Assembly: GCA_023678885.1 (NCBI GenBank)
Contig: CM043005.1
Location: 4,578,314 to 4,642,313, forward strand
Origin: Pogostemon cablin
Taxonomy: Eukaryota; Streptophyta; Magnoliopsida; Lamiales; Lamiaceae
DNA length: 64,000 nucleotides
Direction: 5' to 3'
Shown here piece after piece: positions 44,468 to 55,819 of the stretch. The notes beneath the pieces were generated by a model. That model saw only the letters and a program-made list of their open reading frames with translations. It searched no databases and was not told the origin of the DNA. The translations under genes and the position numbers were made by a program. How positions within the stretch are numbered: the stretch's first letter is position 1; every line of letters starts with the position of its first letter.

Positions 44468-45217
44468 TCAGGCTTTGTCCTTGTCCGCAGGCATCTTCTC
44501 TTCTTCCAGATATGTCCTGATTGGAGTCATCCATGACTCCTCTGTTGGTTGGTTGTCCAAAACCCGCACGATGGCGTCTGAAGGGTTTTTCTGCCTTACT
44601 ATATTGATGTTATTTAGATCCTCGGAGTTTGATGTTGTGGCAAGCTTGGCCAATGCATCTGCCCCCATGTTGTCTTTCCAGTCGATGCATTCCAAGAATA
44701 CCTGTTTAAACTTCTCCAACATGCCGGCAGCTAGCCCTCTATAGTGGCTCATGTGCTCGTCCTTAGCCTCGCACTCTCCTTTTATTTGGTTCACTACCAA
44801 TTGTGAATCGCTGTATATCATCAGCTCATCTGCTCCCATGGCCAATGCCATCCTTAAACCGTTCAGTAGGGCCTCGTATTCTACCTCGTTGTTAGTAGCC
44901 AAGAAACCAAACCGAATTACGGTCGAGAAGGTTTCTCCAAATGGAGTTCGGATAATGATTCCGGCACCTGATGCTGTTGCTGTTGCTAAGCCATCCACGT
45001 GCATGACCCAAGGTTTCATTTTTTCCTCTTCGGTTAGGACTGGGAAAGTTAGCTCCACTATGAAGTCTGTCATGACTTGCCCTTTGACTGCATTCCTCGG
45101 TAGATATGTTATGTCGAACTGTCCTAATTCAACGTACCATTTCAGCAGCCTCCCTACTGCTTCCGGTCTTTGGAGTACCTGCCTCAAAGGGAATGTTGTC
45201 AGTACTTTAATGGTATA
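44468..45217 (-). pseudogene. Tat second (archaeal-type) RNase H
   Basis: 240 codons open. After the connection stretch (LGQFDITYLPRNAVKGQVMTDFI) comes an RNase H with MHVDGLATATASGAGIII (first D), ATNNEVEYEALLNGLRMA (E), ELMIYSDSQLVVNQIKGE (second D) and a later NMGADALAKLAT (last D/N region). The extra RNase H of this type is diagnostic of the Tat lineage. Frame ends at 44468 near the start of integrase. Confidence 0.8.
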
Positions 45218-46505
45218 TTACATGAAGTACGGCCTCAGCTTTCTTGAACTCATGACGAGAGCATATGCTATCTTTTCCATGACCGGGTATCTGAGCTCCG
45301 CGTCTCTCAAGGATTGGCTTATGAAGTATACTGGTTTCTGATTCTTTTCTTCTGTCTTGACCAACGCTGAACTGATCGCATTTCCCGACACTGCTAGGTA
45401 CAGCTGCAATGTTTCGCCTGGCGAAGGCTTAGAGAAGATCTTGGGATACAATAGCTCTCTTTTTATCTCATCGAATGCCTTCCCGCATTCTTCTGTCCAT
45501 TCAAACTTAGCTTTTTTAATGACGTCAAAAAAGGCTTACATTTGTCCGATGCTTTTGACATGAATCTATTCAGGGCGGCCAACCTACCCGTCAGTTCTGA
45601 ACCTCTTTCTTGTGCCTCGGTGAATACATCCTTAAGATTGCTTCCATCTTCTCTGGGTTCATCTCGATCCCTCTTGAGCTGACCAAATATCCGAGGAAAC
45701 TTCCCTTGCTCACTCCGAACGTGCATTTCTTCGGGTTTAGTTTCATGCCGTAGTGTCGGAAGATTCCGAACACCTTTCTTAAATGGTCGAAGTGGTCTAT
45801 TCTTTACAAGCTCTTTACCACGATGTCGTTGACGTAGACCTTGACTATTTTCCTAATATCCTCCTTAAATATTTTGTTCACCAATATTTGATAAGTGGCC
45901 CCCGTATTTCTAAGACCAAATGGCATGTTGTTCCACTCATAGACTCCATTTCCGTAGAAGAAGGCAGTATTTGTCTTATCATCCGGGTGCATAGGAATCT
46001 AATGGTACCCCAAAAATACATCCATGAAACTCATTATCTCGTGTTCCGCCATAACGTCGACCATCTGGTCGATCGACGGGAGTGGATATCCTCCATGATC
46101 CCTCATTCTTCTTCAACATAACTGAGTTTTGCACTCTTACGAGGTACTTGCATTTGCTAATTCTTCCACTTGCCAGCAGTTTGTGCACTTCCAGTTCCAT
46201 AGCTGCATTTTTCTCCAAGCTGAACTTTCTCTTTTTCTGGTGGAATGGTGGGATGCTGGGGTCAATATTCAGCCTGTGGCAAGCGTACTTCGGATGTACG
46301 TCTGGTATTTTATTTGGGTTCCAAGCGAACACATCCAGGTTTTTCTTTCAGTAACTGGGTTAGCTTTTCTTTGAATTCGCTTTCCCATTCTGTTTCGATC
46401 TTGACCTTGATGTCGGCATTTTTTGGGTCTAGCTGTACCACTTCTGTATTTTCTGCTGCCAGGGCCCCTTCTTTCGATTTCATCCTTGGATCTTCATCCG
46501 GTTTT
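45218..46505 (-). pseudogene. Tat reverse transcriptase and first RNase H (broken)
   Basis: Pieces in different frames. At 46332-45979: MFAWNPNKIPDVHPKYACHR and the FHQKKRKFSLEKNAAMELEV segment (RT N-terminus, then a deletion around the VDF box). At 45992-45804: YEWNNMPFGLRNTGATYQ and the catalytic box reading VYVNDIVVKS, so the first aspartate of YVDD is asparagine. At 45773-45591: GMKLNPKKCTFGVSKGSFLGYL. At 45451-45218: LQLYLAVSGNAISSALV and ISQSLRDAELRYPVMEKIAYAL (first RNase H). Confidence 0.75.
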
Positions 46506-46507
46506 AC

Positions 46508-48325
46508 CTACTTTCGCCTTGGCACCTTTGCCTCTACTTCTTTCTTTTTTTGCATCTGGATACTCAGATCCGGATGTATTCCCCTTGCCGCTACTGGTAT
46601 CTCATTTCCTCGCTCTTCTGTTCCTTTTCCCTCTGCTATTACCAGGATCCTTTTCGTCTCCTTATTCTCAGGCTCCTTCTCTGGAGTTCTTTTAGTTTCC
46701 GCCAATACTTCTGGATTCTCTCCCTCTTTCATGATGTCTTCGAAACTCAGTATTTTGTAGTCCATATCATGATAACTTAGACCTTTCACCTTTTCTATGA
46801 ATGAGCATTCCTTCGTTCTCCTCTGATTTCCTATTACTGTCGCCACTTTGCCTTCTGTCGTGACAAATTTGAGACATTGATGGAGGGTGGATGGAATAGC
46901 CCTGAAGACATGGATCAACGGGCGTCCTAGTATGTAGTTGTATGTGGAGACTTGATCCACAACCTTGAATGTCAACTGTTTCTGCATCCGAGTTTTCCCA
47001 TCCAGACCTTCTATCTGAACTGATAAATCAACCTTCATGGTAGGTCTGGTCAGTGCATTGCCCAATCTCTTGATCTCATCACCGCAAGGCCTCACCTTGT
47101 GATGATGTTCTCCTCCCAAATTTTTGAATACTTCTTTAAAAATTATGTTGGCATATGCTCCAGTGTCTACCAAACATCTATGGACTTTGACCCCCGAAAG
47201 TATTGGCAAAATGACTAAAGGGTCGGAGTGAGGGGTACTTATCCTATAGAAGTCGGCTTCAGTAAAGATGATGTCCGCTTCTGTTATCCCCTTCGACGCC
47301 GAGGTCAGCAACCACACTTGAGGGATTTGTTGATCCAAGTCTCTCAGCTCAGCCTTCCTCTTCCTCTTGGATGCCATGGTGAATGCTTGAGAAGTTCCGA
47401 TATAGGGGATTTCCTCTACCGGCTCCATCATGTGTATTTCTCCCTGTCTATCTCCTCTAGGGGTTGGCCCTCCAATCCTGTCGAACACTGGTGGTCGTCT
47501 TGGAGGCGGAGGGGATAGGGCCATCGCTCCATCATTCCGTCCTCTGCCTGGGGACCTCGATCGACCCGGGGGAGGAGGAAGATTAGCGTCTCTCCTGTAC
47601 ACCCTCGGCCTCGGGGCCTGCAGCATTCCTCTTAACTTTCCTTCATTAAACCACTTCCACAGCTCCGTGATAAGATCTCGGCACTGGTCTGTATTGTGCT
47701 CATGTGTCAGGTGGTACATGCAATACTTCTGAGGGTTGGTGAGCTCTGAGGTTCGAAGGACCGGCCTCGGCGTCCGAAGGACTTGTTGATCTTTAACATA
47801 GTAAAAGACTTCGGCAACATTCAAGTTGGTTCTGGATTTTAGCTGTTTGTACATTTGCTGTATCTCGGTATCCTCCGTGAATGGTTTGAAGGTGGTCGGT
47901 GCTTTGTATTCCTTCGTTCCCCCTGTGTTCACCATTTTCTTGCTTGGTTCCACTGAAGTGCTCTGATTGCTTGCCTTCGTTGTCATTTTAGAGATATCTT
48001 CCACTTGGATGTACTCGTTCGCCATGACCATGAAAGCCGCGTAGGATATGGGTGATTTGAGTTGTGCTGCCTTCCACAAACTAGTCTCCGGGTGTAGTGC
48101 TTCCATCACCGTGATGAGGCAGGCTTTGTCTCCCATGACTTCTCTCATTGACTTCTGCTTATTGAACCTTTTCAGAAACTCCCGCAAGCTTTCTGTCGAG
48201 CCCTGGCGAATGTGAACCAATTTGTGCTTTGGCTCCTTTGGTGCCCCTAGATATGAGCATTGCATTAGGAATACCTCCATCAGCTCTCCCCAACTTTTGA
48301 TGGAAGCTGCCGGGACCGCCCTAAA
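46508..48325 (-). pseudogene. Tat gag C-terminal half and aspartic protease
   Basis: One open stretch of 590 codons (48280-46508), in register with the gag N-terminal half across a TAG at 48328-48326. It carries the retrotransposon gag end (HIRQGSTESLREFLKRFNKQ, YMHL...H.TDQCRDL), a basic linker, and the protease with HRCLVDTGAYANIIFKEVF at about 47190-47130, giving a canonical D-T-G active site, followed by YNYILGRPLIHVFRAIPS. A charged linker precedes RT. Confidence 0.8.
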
Positions 48326-49312
48326 CTAGACGTGAGCCTTATTTCCCAAGGTCAGTGGAAACATTCGGCATAATGTGATCTCATTCGCACCTTGCGCTCT
48401 CATCCACGTCAGATATTTTTCAATATGTGAATATGGGTCGTAGTCGCAATCAAAGATCAAGCTAGAGGGAAACTTGATTCCCTGTTGCCTAGGAGCGTTG
48501 CTGATTACCGCCGTGAAAGGTGAAGTAGCTACCGAGGTTTGAAGGATTCCTCCAGTTCTCGACATCTTCCTTTCTAGATCCGCGAAGCGCTTGTTCACCT
48601 CTTCGTTTATCAGGGCTTGTAGATCTCCCATTTGGGCGTTCGGAAATGCCTCTCCATTCTCTGTCCATACTCCTGTTTGGGCTTTCCTTCGTCTCGTCCC
48701 TTTCCGCGAAGTGGGCTTTCCGTTCCTTCTGGTCCGAGGTAGAGATAACTCGATAGTAGGTATGCCTTCCCATGAAAGATCTTGACTCTCGCGCGAGCCG
48801 GGTACCGAGGATGAGCAAGATCTCTGGTTCCTCGGCCTTCTACATCTGTTATGTCTCATTTGGGAGACGGACGGGGTCCTTCGTGGAACTTCATTCTCCT
48901 CCGGCATTTCCCGAGTCGTTGTCCCTCATCGGATGGTTTTCGGCCTCCTGATTCCTTCCGGGTCGTGGTTGTGCTCGAGATCCATCCCCCGTCGGCACCT
49001 CCAGCGGCAGGGGTTCCTTCTCTCTGGGTTTCCTCCATGGTGAGGCTGCCTTTGAGTTCCCGTTTTTGGGCGATGAAAATATTCACTGCGCCCACCTCCT
49101 AGTGGAGTTTCGTTTACACTATCTCTTTCTTCCACATTCCTCCTTCGTATGAAGTTAATAGTCTCTCTAGCATCCCCTCTGCTATGCTCCTTTCTGGCAT
49201 CCTTCCTTCTTTCAAGGTCCTCCCGTAGATCGTTGTGGCTTGCTCCATGAGGGCCGCTGAAGCTCAACCTCACTGGTTGAACCGGGGAAGGTTTTGCGGC
49301 GTACTCATGATT
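48326..49312 (-). pseudogene. Tat gag N-terminal half (broken)
   Basis: The frame at 48907-48326 includes FPNAQMGDLQALINEEVNKR and the FDCDYDPYSHIEKYLTWM segment (gag core start), ending at TAG 48328-48326 where the conserved tryptophan of the usual 'A..W' box should be. Upstream pieces in other frames (49273-48856) are low-complexity, arginine/glutamate-rich. A possible start ATG lies at about 49310 (MSTPQNLPRFNQ, then a stop). Frameshifts make the true N-terminus uncertain. Confidence 0.6.
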
Positions 49313-49575
49313 ACCTTTCGAATTTTCTCGTTCATTTACTTTGTCTTCAGGGGATCGCTCAAATTGGGGACGGGAATAGACCTCGCCGGAGTGGGTATCT
49401 CCATGACTGGTGCACTAATTTGGACGTTATTTCCACTCTTTGTGACGTTTCACTGGGCTCTGGAACATTCCCCTCTCTCTCCATGTCCATGGGTTGCAAA
49501 TCCTTCAACTCCCATCTTGACTTTCAGACGCAGGACAAAACCCGAAGGTTTCCCTCACAAAAATAAACCCAAAAT

Positions 49576-50529
49576 TCGCACATATTAACTCGATTCAAAT
49601 TTTGTATCAACTTAAAAAAATTACTTGCTAATAGTTTTTTCGAAAGTTTAAAAAAATGGCATGATATATTTGACTCGATATATTTTATTTATATCATGTC
49701 AATATCGTGTCAAAGATTTTTTCGTTTGAGTATTTTTAAACTTTCTACTTAACATGGGCAAATGAGAATTTTTTTTAGTTATTAAGTAAATTATAAATTA
49801 AAAGTATATATGTTACATGTACGAGACGAATTTTCTTTTTTAGCAATTAATGTTTATTTTAAAGTTATTAGATTGAAACTTACACACATATTTTTAGGCG
49901 TGCATCATAATTATTGATTTTTCTATAGTATATGTAAAGTATTGAGATCTCCTCAATAAAAAATATTATTTTAAAAATTTTAAAATACTGTGATTTTTTA
50001 TATTCTGAGAGTATTTTTCATTTAGAATACTAATATTTAATTTTCTGTAAAAATAAAATTAGCACATGCTAAAAAATAATTTTATAATTAAACTGAATTC
50101 ATGGAAACTTTTTATCTCATAATTTTAATGTGAATGATTTTACGTAACAAAAATATTAAGGAAAATTATGAATATTACTAAATATATTGTAGTTTTAAAC
50201 TTTTACTGGAAAACTAAAAAAGAATGTAGACTCTCACATGAAAGCGAAAGACGAGAATTATAATTTGATTTTGAAAAGGCCATCATTCGAAAGGACAACT
50301 CTACCCTCCAGCAATCTCGAAATTCTTGCCAGGCAGCTGCAATAATATATGTGCGTGTCCATATCTCACGCAGTGGAGAGGACCCTTAACCTTACCCAAA
50401 GTAGAACACTAAAAACCGTGAAACCATATTTAACGCAAACTAAAAATTGAAATCCTTCATTAACCAAATATAAATGTGACAATATTACTACGATAAAAAA
50501 ATAAAAGCCATCTTACATAAACTTTGTCC
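49576..50529. other. AT-rich spacer between the Tat element and the WRC gene
   Basis: AT-rich, no open frame or repeat terminus recognised. It holds the truncated 5' edge of the Tat element (compositional drop near 49575) and the 3' flank of the WRC gene. Confidence 0.5.
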
Positions 50530-51801
50530 TCACATTAGCGATTTGAGAGACCTAGCTTTAATCGGCTTCCTCACTCTTTTCTTTCCATCTCTCCTCTCCT
50601 TATCGTCGTCATCGTCGTCATCCACGAAATCGAAGTCCTTCGGAGTAATCCGGGACACCCCATTGGCTGCCGTCTCACTCTCATGTTCATCCACAACATC
50701 TCTACCCGTGGCACAATCATCATTCTTGCAATTTTCGCCTCTCTTCCTCCCCCACCGCGGCCCGAACCCGGAGTAATAATAGAATTCGTACGGGTTGGCC
50801 GAAGACGAGGAGGAAGAAGGAGCTTTCTTTGGACGGGGGCGGCGTTGGAGCAAAGGTTCCCCCACCGGCTTCGTAGATTTTTTGGTGGCATGATTATTGC
50901 CATAACTTTTAACCATCGACAAGTGGTGCTCACATAGTGAGTTGCCCTTAGAAGCCACTCGCCGGCATTGCCAGCTCTTCCCATCAGTCTTGCAACACAA
51001 AATATCTTTCTCGTCTGCCGCCGCCGCCGCCACCGGCGGCGGATCGTCGTCATCCATATTATGCAATGTGTGCGGATAATCAGATTGCCGCCAAGAATTT
51101 AACTCCCTAACCATATATTCGACAATGTTTAAAGAAAACGGTGTAGTTTAACCAATCTCATACTGTTGCTACGACAATTTTATTGATGAATAAAAGGGAA
51201 ATTTATTATATAAATGTATCGGGGATAAACCCTAAATAAAATCATACATTCAAATTCAAAATGAAGTGAAATTTCGAACAATGAGCAGATTACCTCTCAG
51301 CATCGGAAATACAGTAGCCGGAGCTCCCATTTCCGGCGATAATAGCGCTCCCATTAACCTGCAAAAAAAATTATCCGATTTCGAGAAATGGAAGCATCGA
51401 CGACATAATAAACGAATAAAGAAGATACCCATGGAAGAATTCGAATTCCTAAAAGGAAATAAGGGGAAGAAATCAAGGGATTGGGAGTATCTGAAGAACC
51501 CTAGAGATGTACCAGAAGAAAACCCTAGCAGATAAACCAGAATAGCGGCGTGAATGCAGAAAAGTTGGAGTGGAATAGTCGGCGGATGCCAACAGATCTG
51601 TGCCTACGAAGGAAAGTGAGTTGGGTGGGGGGAAATTTAACCGACCTGAGACGGCGGAGGAGGGGGCGGTGGCGAGAAACTCATGACGTCCCACGGCGAC
51701 TGATTCAGCTGGCAAACATGAGTCTGAAGAACGGCACCGGGCTTCAGAGACGACGTCGCATAGAGTAATGGAGAAATCTTAGCGTGCTTTCGTATTCTCA
51801 T
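50530..51801 (-). CDS. WRC-domain protein (three exons)
   Basis: Exons: 51801-51646 (52 codons), 51358-51294 (65 nt), 51106-50530, joining to 798 nt and 265 aa. Splice sites: CAG|GTCGGT at 51645, ttttttttgcag|G at 51359, GAGAG|GTAATC at 51293, and atatggttag|G at 51107; all are in phase. Exon 1 reads MRIRKHAKIS...QTHVCQLNQSPWDVMSF. Exon 3 holds the WRC motif: C111-x9-C121-x10-C132-x2-H135 (CKTDGKSWQC...LCEHH). After it come a basic stretch, a NPYEFYYYSGFGPRWGRKRG segment, an acidic run and a basic C-terminus. WRC domains (PF08879) are plant-specific, linked to nuclear localisation and DNA binding, and known from growth-regulating factors; no QLQ domain is seen here. The start is the MRIRK methionine; an in-frame ATG lies 12 codons upstream (51837). 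Confidence 0.85.
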
Positions 51802-51905
51802 GGCGGTACAAGGGGGGGAGAGGGGGCCGTTGAGCACGCACGATGAAGTAGATCCAAAAATTGCTTTCTTTTGTTTTTCTTATAATTGTTTTTTCCCTCT
51901 CACCA

Positions 51906-51941
51906 CTCTCTCTCTCTCTCTCTGTAATAAACATTTTATAT
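51906..51941 (-). promoter_or_regulatory. TATA box and (GA)n tract upstream of the WRC gene
   Basis: Minus-strand TATAAAAT at 51940-51933, then a (GA)9-like tract (plus CT repeat 51906-51923), about 100-140 bp before the ATG. GA-rich 5' leaders are common in plant genes. Confidence 0.5.
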
Positions 51942-52253
51942 AATATAATATGTATATATATACACTTGGTGAATGTATAGGTGTGAATTTATATTCAACG
52001 TTAAATACCTGATGTAGTGTAACTATTTATTTTATTAGTTGGCTGTAGAAGTCCGGGTCCCACAGATTACAGCCAATGTCCCTGTGAGTACATTTTATTT
52101 TCATGAACTAATGATACTTCGAAATTTTTATACTGTAAATGCTAAGTTCGAATGACTTATTGTGACAATGGGTTTGTTGTGCGACTTAAAAAGGGTATCA
52201 TGACTCGTTCACGACTCACCAGTCACCCCATTCTATTAATATTCACAACTACA

Positions 52254-52506
52254 TACTCTGTTTCACGGGTACTGTTACTTTTTGATCAATTTTATTGATT
52301 TTTTAAGGGGTATTGTGGTATTTTTAAATAATAGTAAATAAATTATAAGTGTGTTACGTGTGTTAGGTGAGAGTGATATTTTTGAAATTAAGAGAACTTT
52401 TGACATTATTAGTTGATGTGAAATTTTCTTTTTGGGTAGTGAAAATAAGTGTAGAATAAACGAAAACAGAAAGTATGAATATAAGTATAGAACAGAGGAA
52501 ATATTA
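52254..52506. mobile_element. Degraded Stowaway-like MITE
   Basis: The interior (ttttattgattttttaaggggta..., gtgtgttaggtgagagtgatatt) matches the better-preserved copy at 61719-62005. The ends have lost the canonical CTCCCTCCGTCC. Confidence 0.5.
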
Positions 52507-52651
52507 AATAATAATATTTTCCAATTTACGTGCGAAAAATAAATGTAAATATATATTATATATTAAATGATAATACTAGAAAAATAAATGACTTTTAAAT
52601 ACTAACGAAGAGGGTATAATTAGAATAGTCTATCTGTCAACCTGGTTCATC

Positions 52652-53312
52652 TAGGGATGTAACCAAACCAAACCGTTCGCGAACTATTCGAGTCTCGATT
52701 TGATTAAATGTTCGTTTGAACTCGTTCGTTAACCTTGACGAGCCAAACCAAACTTGAATTTTGGGTTCGAATAGTTTATCAAACCAAACTCAAGCCTAAG
52801 GGTGTTCGGCTCGAAAGCTCGCGAACATATTCGTTTATAGGCTCGCTAATGGCTCGCAAACGCGTTCGTAAATTTTATAGTTATTCTTTAGAATTATATA
52901 TTATCATTTATTTATTAATATTAAATAATTAAATATTTTATATTAAACCACATAAATATGATAATAACTTAAGTGATTATTTAAATATTTAAATACTTTT
53001 TACCGTTTATAATTATATTTTGTTAGTTTGTTTATTTAATATTATGAATAACATTAAATGTTTATAAATGAAACATTCTTTTAATATCTAGACACAAAAT
53101 TATTTAAATGTTCATGAAAATATATTCATAAACAAGTTACTTTATGTGTTCGTGAACATGTTCGCGAGTCTTAACAAATAGTTTGAATTCGAGCTCGGGT
53201 TCGATATTTTTTTCTTGACGAGTTCGAGCTCGAGTTCGAGTTCGATAATTTCTTAATAAACGATCCTCAAACCTAGTAGTGTTCGACTCGACTCGATTCC
53301 ATTACATCCCTA
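52652..53312. mobile_element. hAT-type MITE, 661 bp, with 8-bp target duplication
   Basis: Ends TAGGGATGTAA...TTACATCCCTA, flanked by GGTTCATC on both sides (52644-52651 and 53313-53320). The interior has clusters of ttcg/gctcg words (gttcgcgaac, gagctcgagttcg) at both sides and an AT-rich middle. No transposase. Confidence 0.85.
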
Positions 53313-53357
53313 GGTTCATCATGTAATCTACTTTCGCAAAATTACTCATTATTGGAC

Positions 53358-53591
53358 TACTCCCTCCATCTTTTTTTGCTTTTTATACATGAATTAAGGA
53401 ATATTATTATTTAATGTGTAGTTGATAGTCGTCCGCTTCAAAGGTATCCATTTATCCTATTTAGTAAAAAAATACATAATATGACTCATCACTTCCCTCT
53501 AACACAATTACCCACTTTACATATATTAATAATACTCCTTAATCCACGTGCAAAAAGTAAATGGATACCTTAGAACCGGACGGAAGGAGTA
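53358..53591. mobile_element. Stowaway-like MITE with long inverted repeats
   Basis: TACTCCCTCCATC at the left and GGAAGGAGTA at the right; inner inverted pair TTCAAAGGTATCCATTT / AAATGGATACCTTAGAA. Same family as 54129-54372. Confidence 0.65.
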
Positions 53592-53865
53592 TTATTCTTT
53601 TAAATGAAAAATATTACTTATCTCACAACATATAAACATTTGAAAAATAATATTTTTCATTTAAAAGAGTAGAGAGTATTTCTTCATCTACTAATTCGGT
53701 AATTAGGATGAAAAAAATTGAGTAATATTTTTCATTTAAAAATATTCTAATCTATATCTCTAACAAATAATTTTCATCTATTAAAGAATAACAAGTAAAT
53801 CACGAGCGTGTGAACCGATTCACACAATTGTTTGCCAAATACTCCAACCATCTTGTATTAACTTT

Positions 53866-53996
53866 ATGGCAAAAACTTGTGTGTCCGGGGATATACCTGC
53901 CCCTATGGGAACACAAAAATTTAATACTAGTTTTCTTGTGTTCTTATAGGGGCATAATGTGTCCGCGGGGACACAGGAGACCAACTCTTAACTTGT
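53866..53996. mobile_element. Palindromic fold-back MITE, copy 1
   Basis: Begins ggcaaaaacttgtgtgtcc and ends ggacacaggagaccaactctt. The two halves (ccctatgggaacacaa... and ...ttgtgttcttatagggg) are complementary. The reverse complement of 60188-60308 aligns along its whole length. Confidence 0.65.
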
Positions 53997-54128
53997 ACGT
54001 TTTCTTTTTGCACATAATTTAAAAAATATAATATTTAATATATAATGAATAATTGTATTAATATTATGTAGGACACTCATATAGAAATATTAAATATTTT
54101 GTATGGTTTCACCTGTTAAAAAGATATA

Positions 54129-54372
54129 TACTCCCTCTGTCCGCTTCTAAGGTATCAATTTTACTATTTTTTGTGTCCGCTTCAAAGGTATTTATTTCTC
54201 ATATTTAGTAAAAAAAATACACAATATGACCCACCACTTCCTTCTAATACAACTACCCACTTTACATATAATAATAATACTCGTTAATTCACGTGCAAAA
54301 AGCAAATGAATACCATAGAACCGGACACATGCAAAAAGCAAATGGATACCTTAGAAGCGAACAAAAGGAGTA
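54129..54372. mobile_element. Stowaway-like MITE, second copy
   Basis: TACTCCCTCTGTCCGCTTCT at the left; AGAAGCGAACAAAAGGAGTA at the right. Shares the interior acttccttctaatacaactacccac with 53358-53591. The terminal motif is duplicated inward at both ends (gtccgcttcaaaggtat, ataccatagaaccggac). Confidence 0.75.
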
Positions 54373-55814
54373 TAAATTATCTTACCTTTGAGACACATAA
54401 AAATAACAAAATTTAAATTTTATTTTTAAGACTAAAGGAGTATTACTTATGCAAATTAAAATTTCTTTCATGAAAGATACATACTCACACATATTATTAA
54501 AATATATGAAAAATGAAAAGTCTAGTTTTTATGTAAGATGAATCGATTTATTAATAGAATATAATTGTTATTATATATGTAAAGTATAATTATTGATAAT
54601 TAAATTATATTTTTATAAAGTATGATAAAAAAAATGCATTAACTATAATTTAAAGTATTATAGTATAATTTACTATAAATATATACTAGTATATTTTAGT
54701 TGAAGATATTAGAATCATCCGTCTGGGATAAACCAAAATTGCATTACGAAGTACTCATATATAGGAATGAAAAATAAAAAAATAGCACCTCCTCGGAAGG
54801 GTTTTATATGGGATGGAAAAGGCTATTATACCCCTACATTTAATAATAATAAATTAAAAAGGAAACGAAAAGGTTATTTGGTCCAACCCCACTCCACCCA
54901 AATTGTTGATCCATCCATTCAAATGTAAGCAATTCCTCACCTCTCTCAATCAATAATATGTCGATCATAATTTCTACCCAAATCCGAAGGTTAATTATAA
55001 CGCACCGATTAGCTTGATTTTTAGCGACACATTTTAAACGTTACAATTAAGTTTTTTAAATTTATTACATTATCCACACATAGAAATATTGTGTATCACA
55101 GTTTAATCACACATTTCATACGTTCACATTTTAAATGTAAGTATTAATTAAATTTCTTAGCGCCAACTCCAATTTTAATTTACCAGCTACTTATTTCATG
55201 GCTTTAATTTGCTCACTTATAGTGTTAGTAAGAAAAATTGTTCACTCTACTCATTTTCGACTTCTTATACCAGGAGTCGTATCTAGTGACATTTTACTAA
55301 AGTTATATTTTCTAGACGAGTTTGCATGCTTTGATTGCATTTCTTTATACTTCCAAATCTAAAATGTTTTTTTTAGGTATCTACATGGTAAAAGACTAAC
55401 AGCTAGGTCCATTCTTTATACAGAAAGTTAATTCATTAGAGCGATGAAAATGTATGTGTTATTACTAATTGTTTTGGCGGGTGAATTGTGAGGTGTATGA
55501 AGAAGTACTAATAGGGACTAGGTGAGTTTTGATATTTTTTTTCACACTGCATGACAGAAGTGCTTTGTATTAGGGTATTTCTCATTACCCATTTTTATTA
55601 ATAATATACTTTTTTTTCTGTTTAAAAAAAAAAACAGCTAGGTCCATTAATCTGCTCAACTTAGAAATATGTCAAAACTCCTGTTACTACACCAGAGAAA
55701 ATTGACTTATAATTTTATAAGAATAATGACAACACATTTCTATAATTTCTTTGATTATAGACCGCTAATATGATGGGATTTCCATCATTACAGGTCAATT
55801 TTCTTGTAATACTG
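54373..55814. other. AT-rich region, nothing recognised
   Basis: AT-rich, no long frame. A phrase of the type cagctaggtccatt occurs twice (about 55400 and 55638). Confidence 0.45.
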
Positions 55815-55819
55815 CTAGG

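Larger units (their letters stand above)
11862..49575 (-). mobile_element. Tat-lineage Ty3/gypsy element with two antisense ORFs, carrying two nested insertions
   Basis: Read on the minus strand: gag, protease, RT, RNase H, a second RNase H and integrase (49273 to 43308), then two plus-strand antisense ORFs, then polypurine tract and 3' LTR (12764-11862). An extra RNase H plus an antisense ORF between pol and the 3' LTR is a known hallmark of the Tat lineage (Retand/RIRE2/Ogre relatives). Removing copia B (about 8.4 kb) and the Athila element (14 kb) leaves about 15 kb, a normal Tat length. No 5' LTR or primer-binding site is seen near 49575, so that end is truncated. That it is a single element is inferred from finding only one LTR and a consistent order. 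Confidence 0.7.

Noticed and set aside
51266..51535. 89-codon plus-strand frame opposite the WRC gene
   Set aside because: It overlaps the small second exon and introns of the minus-strand gene, whose splice sites and domain are much stronger.
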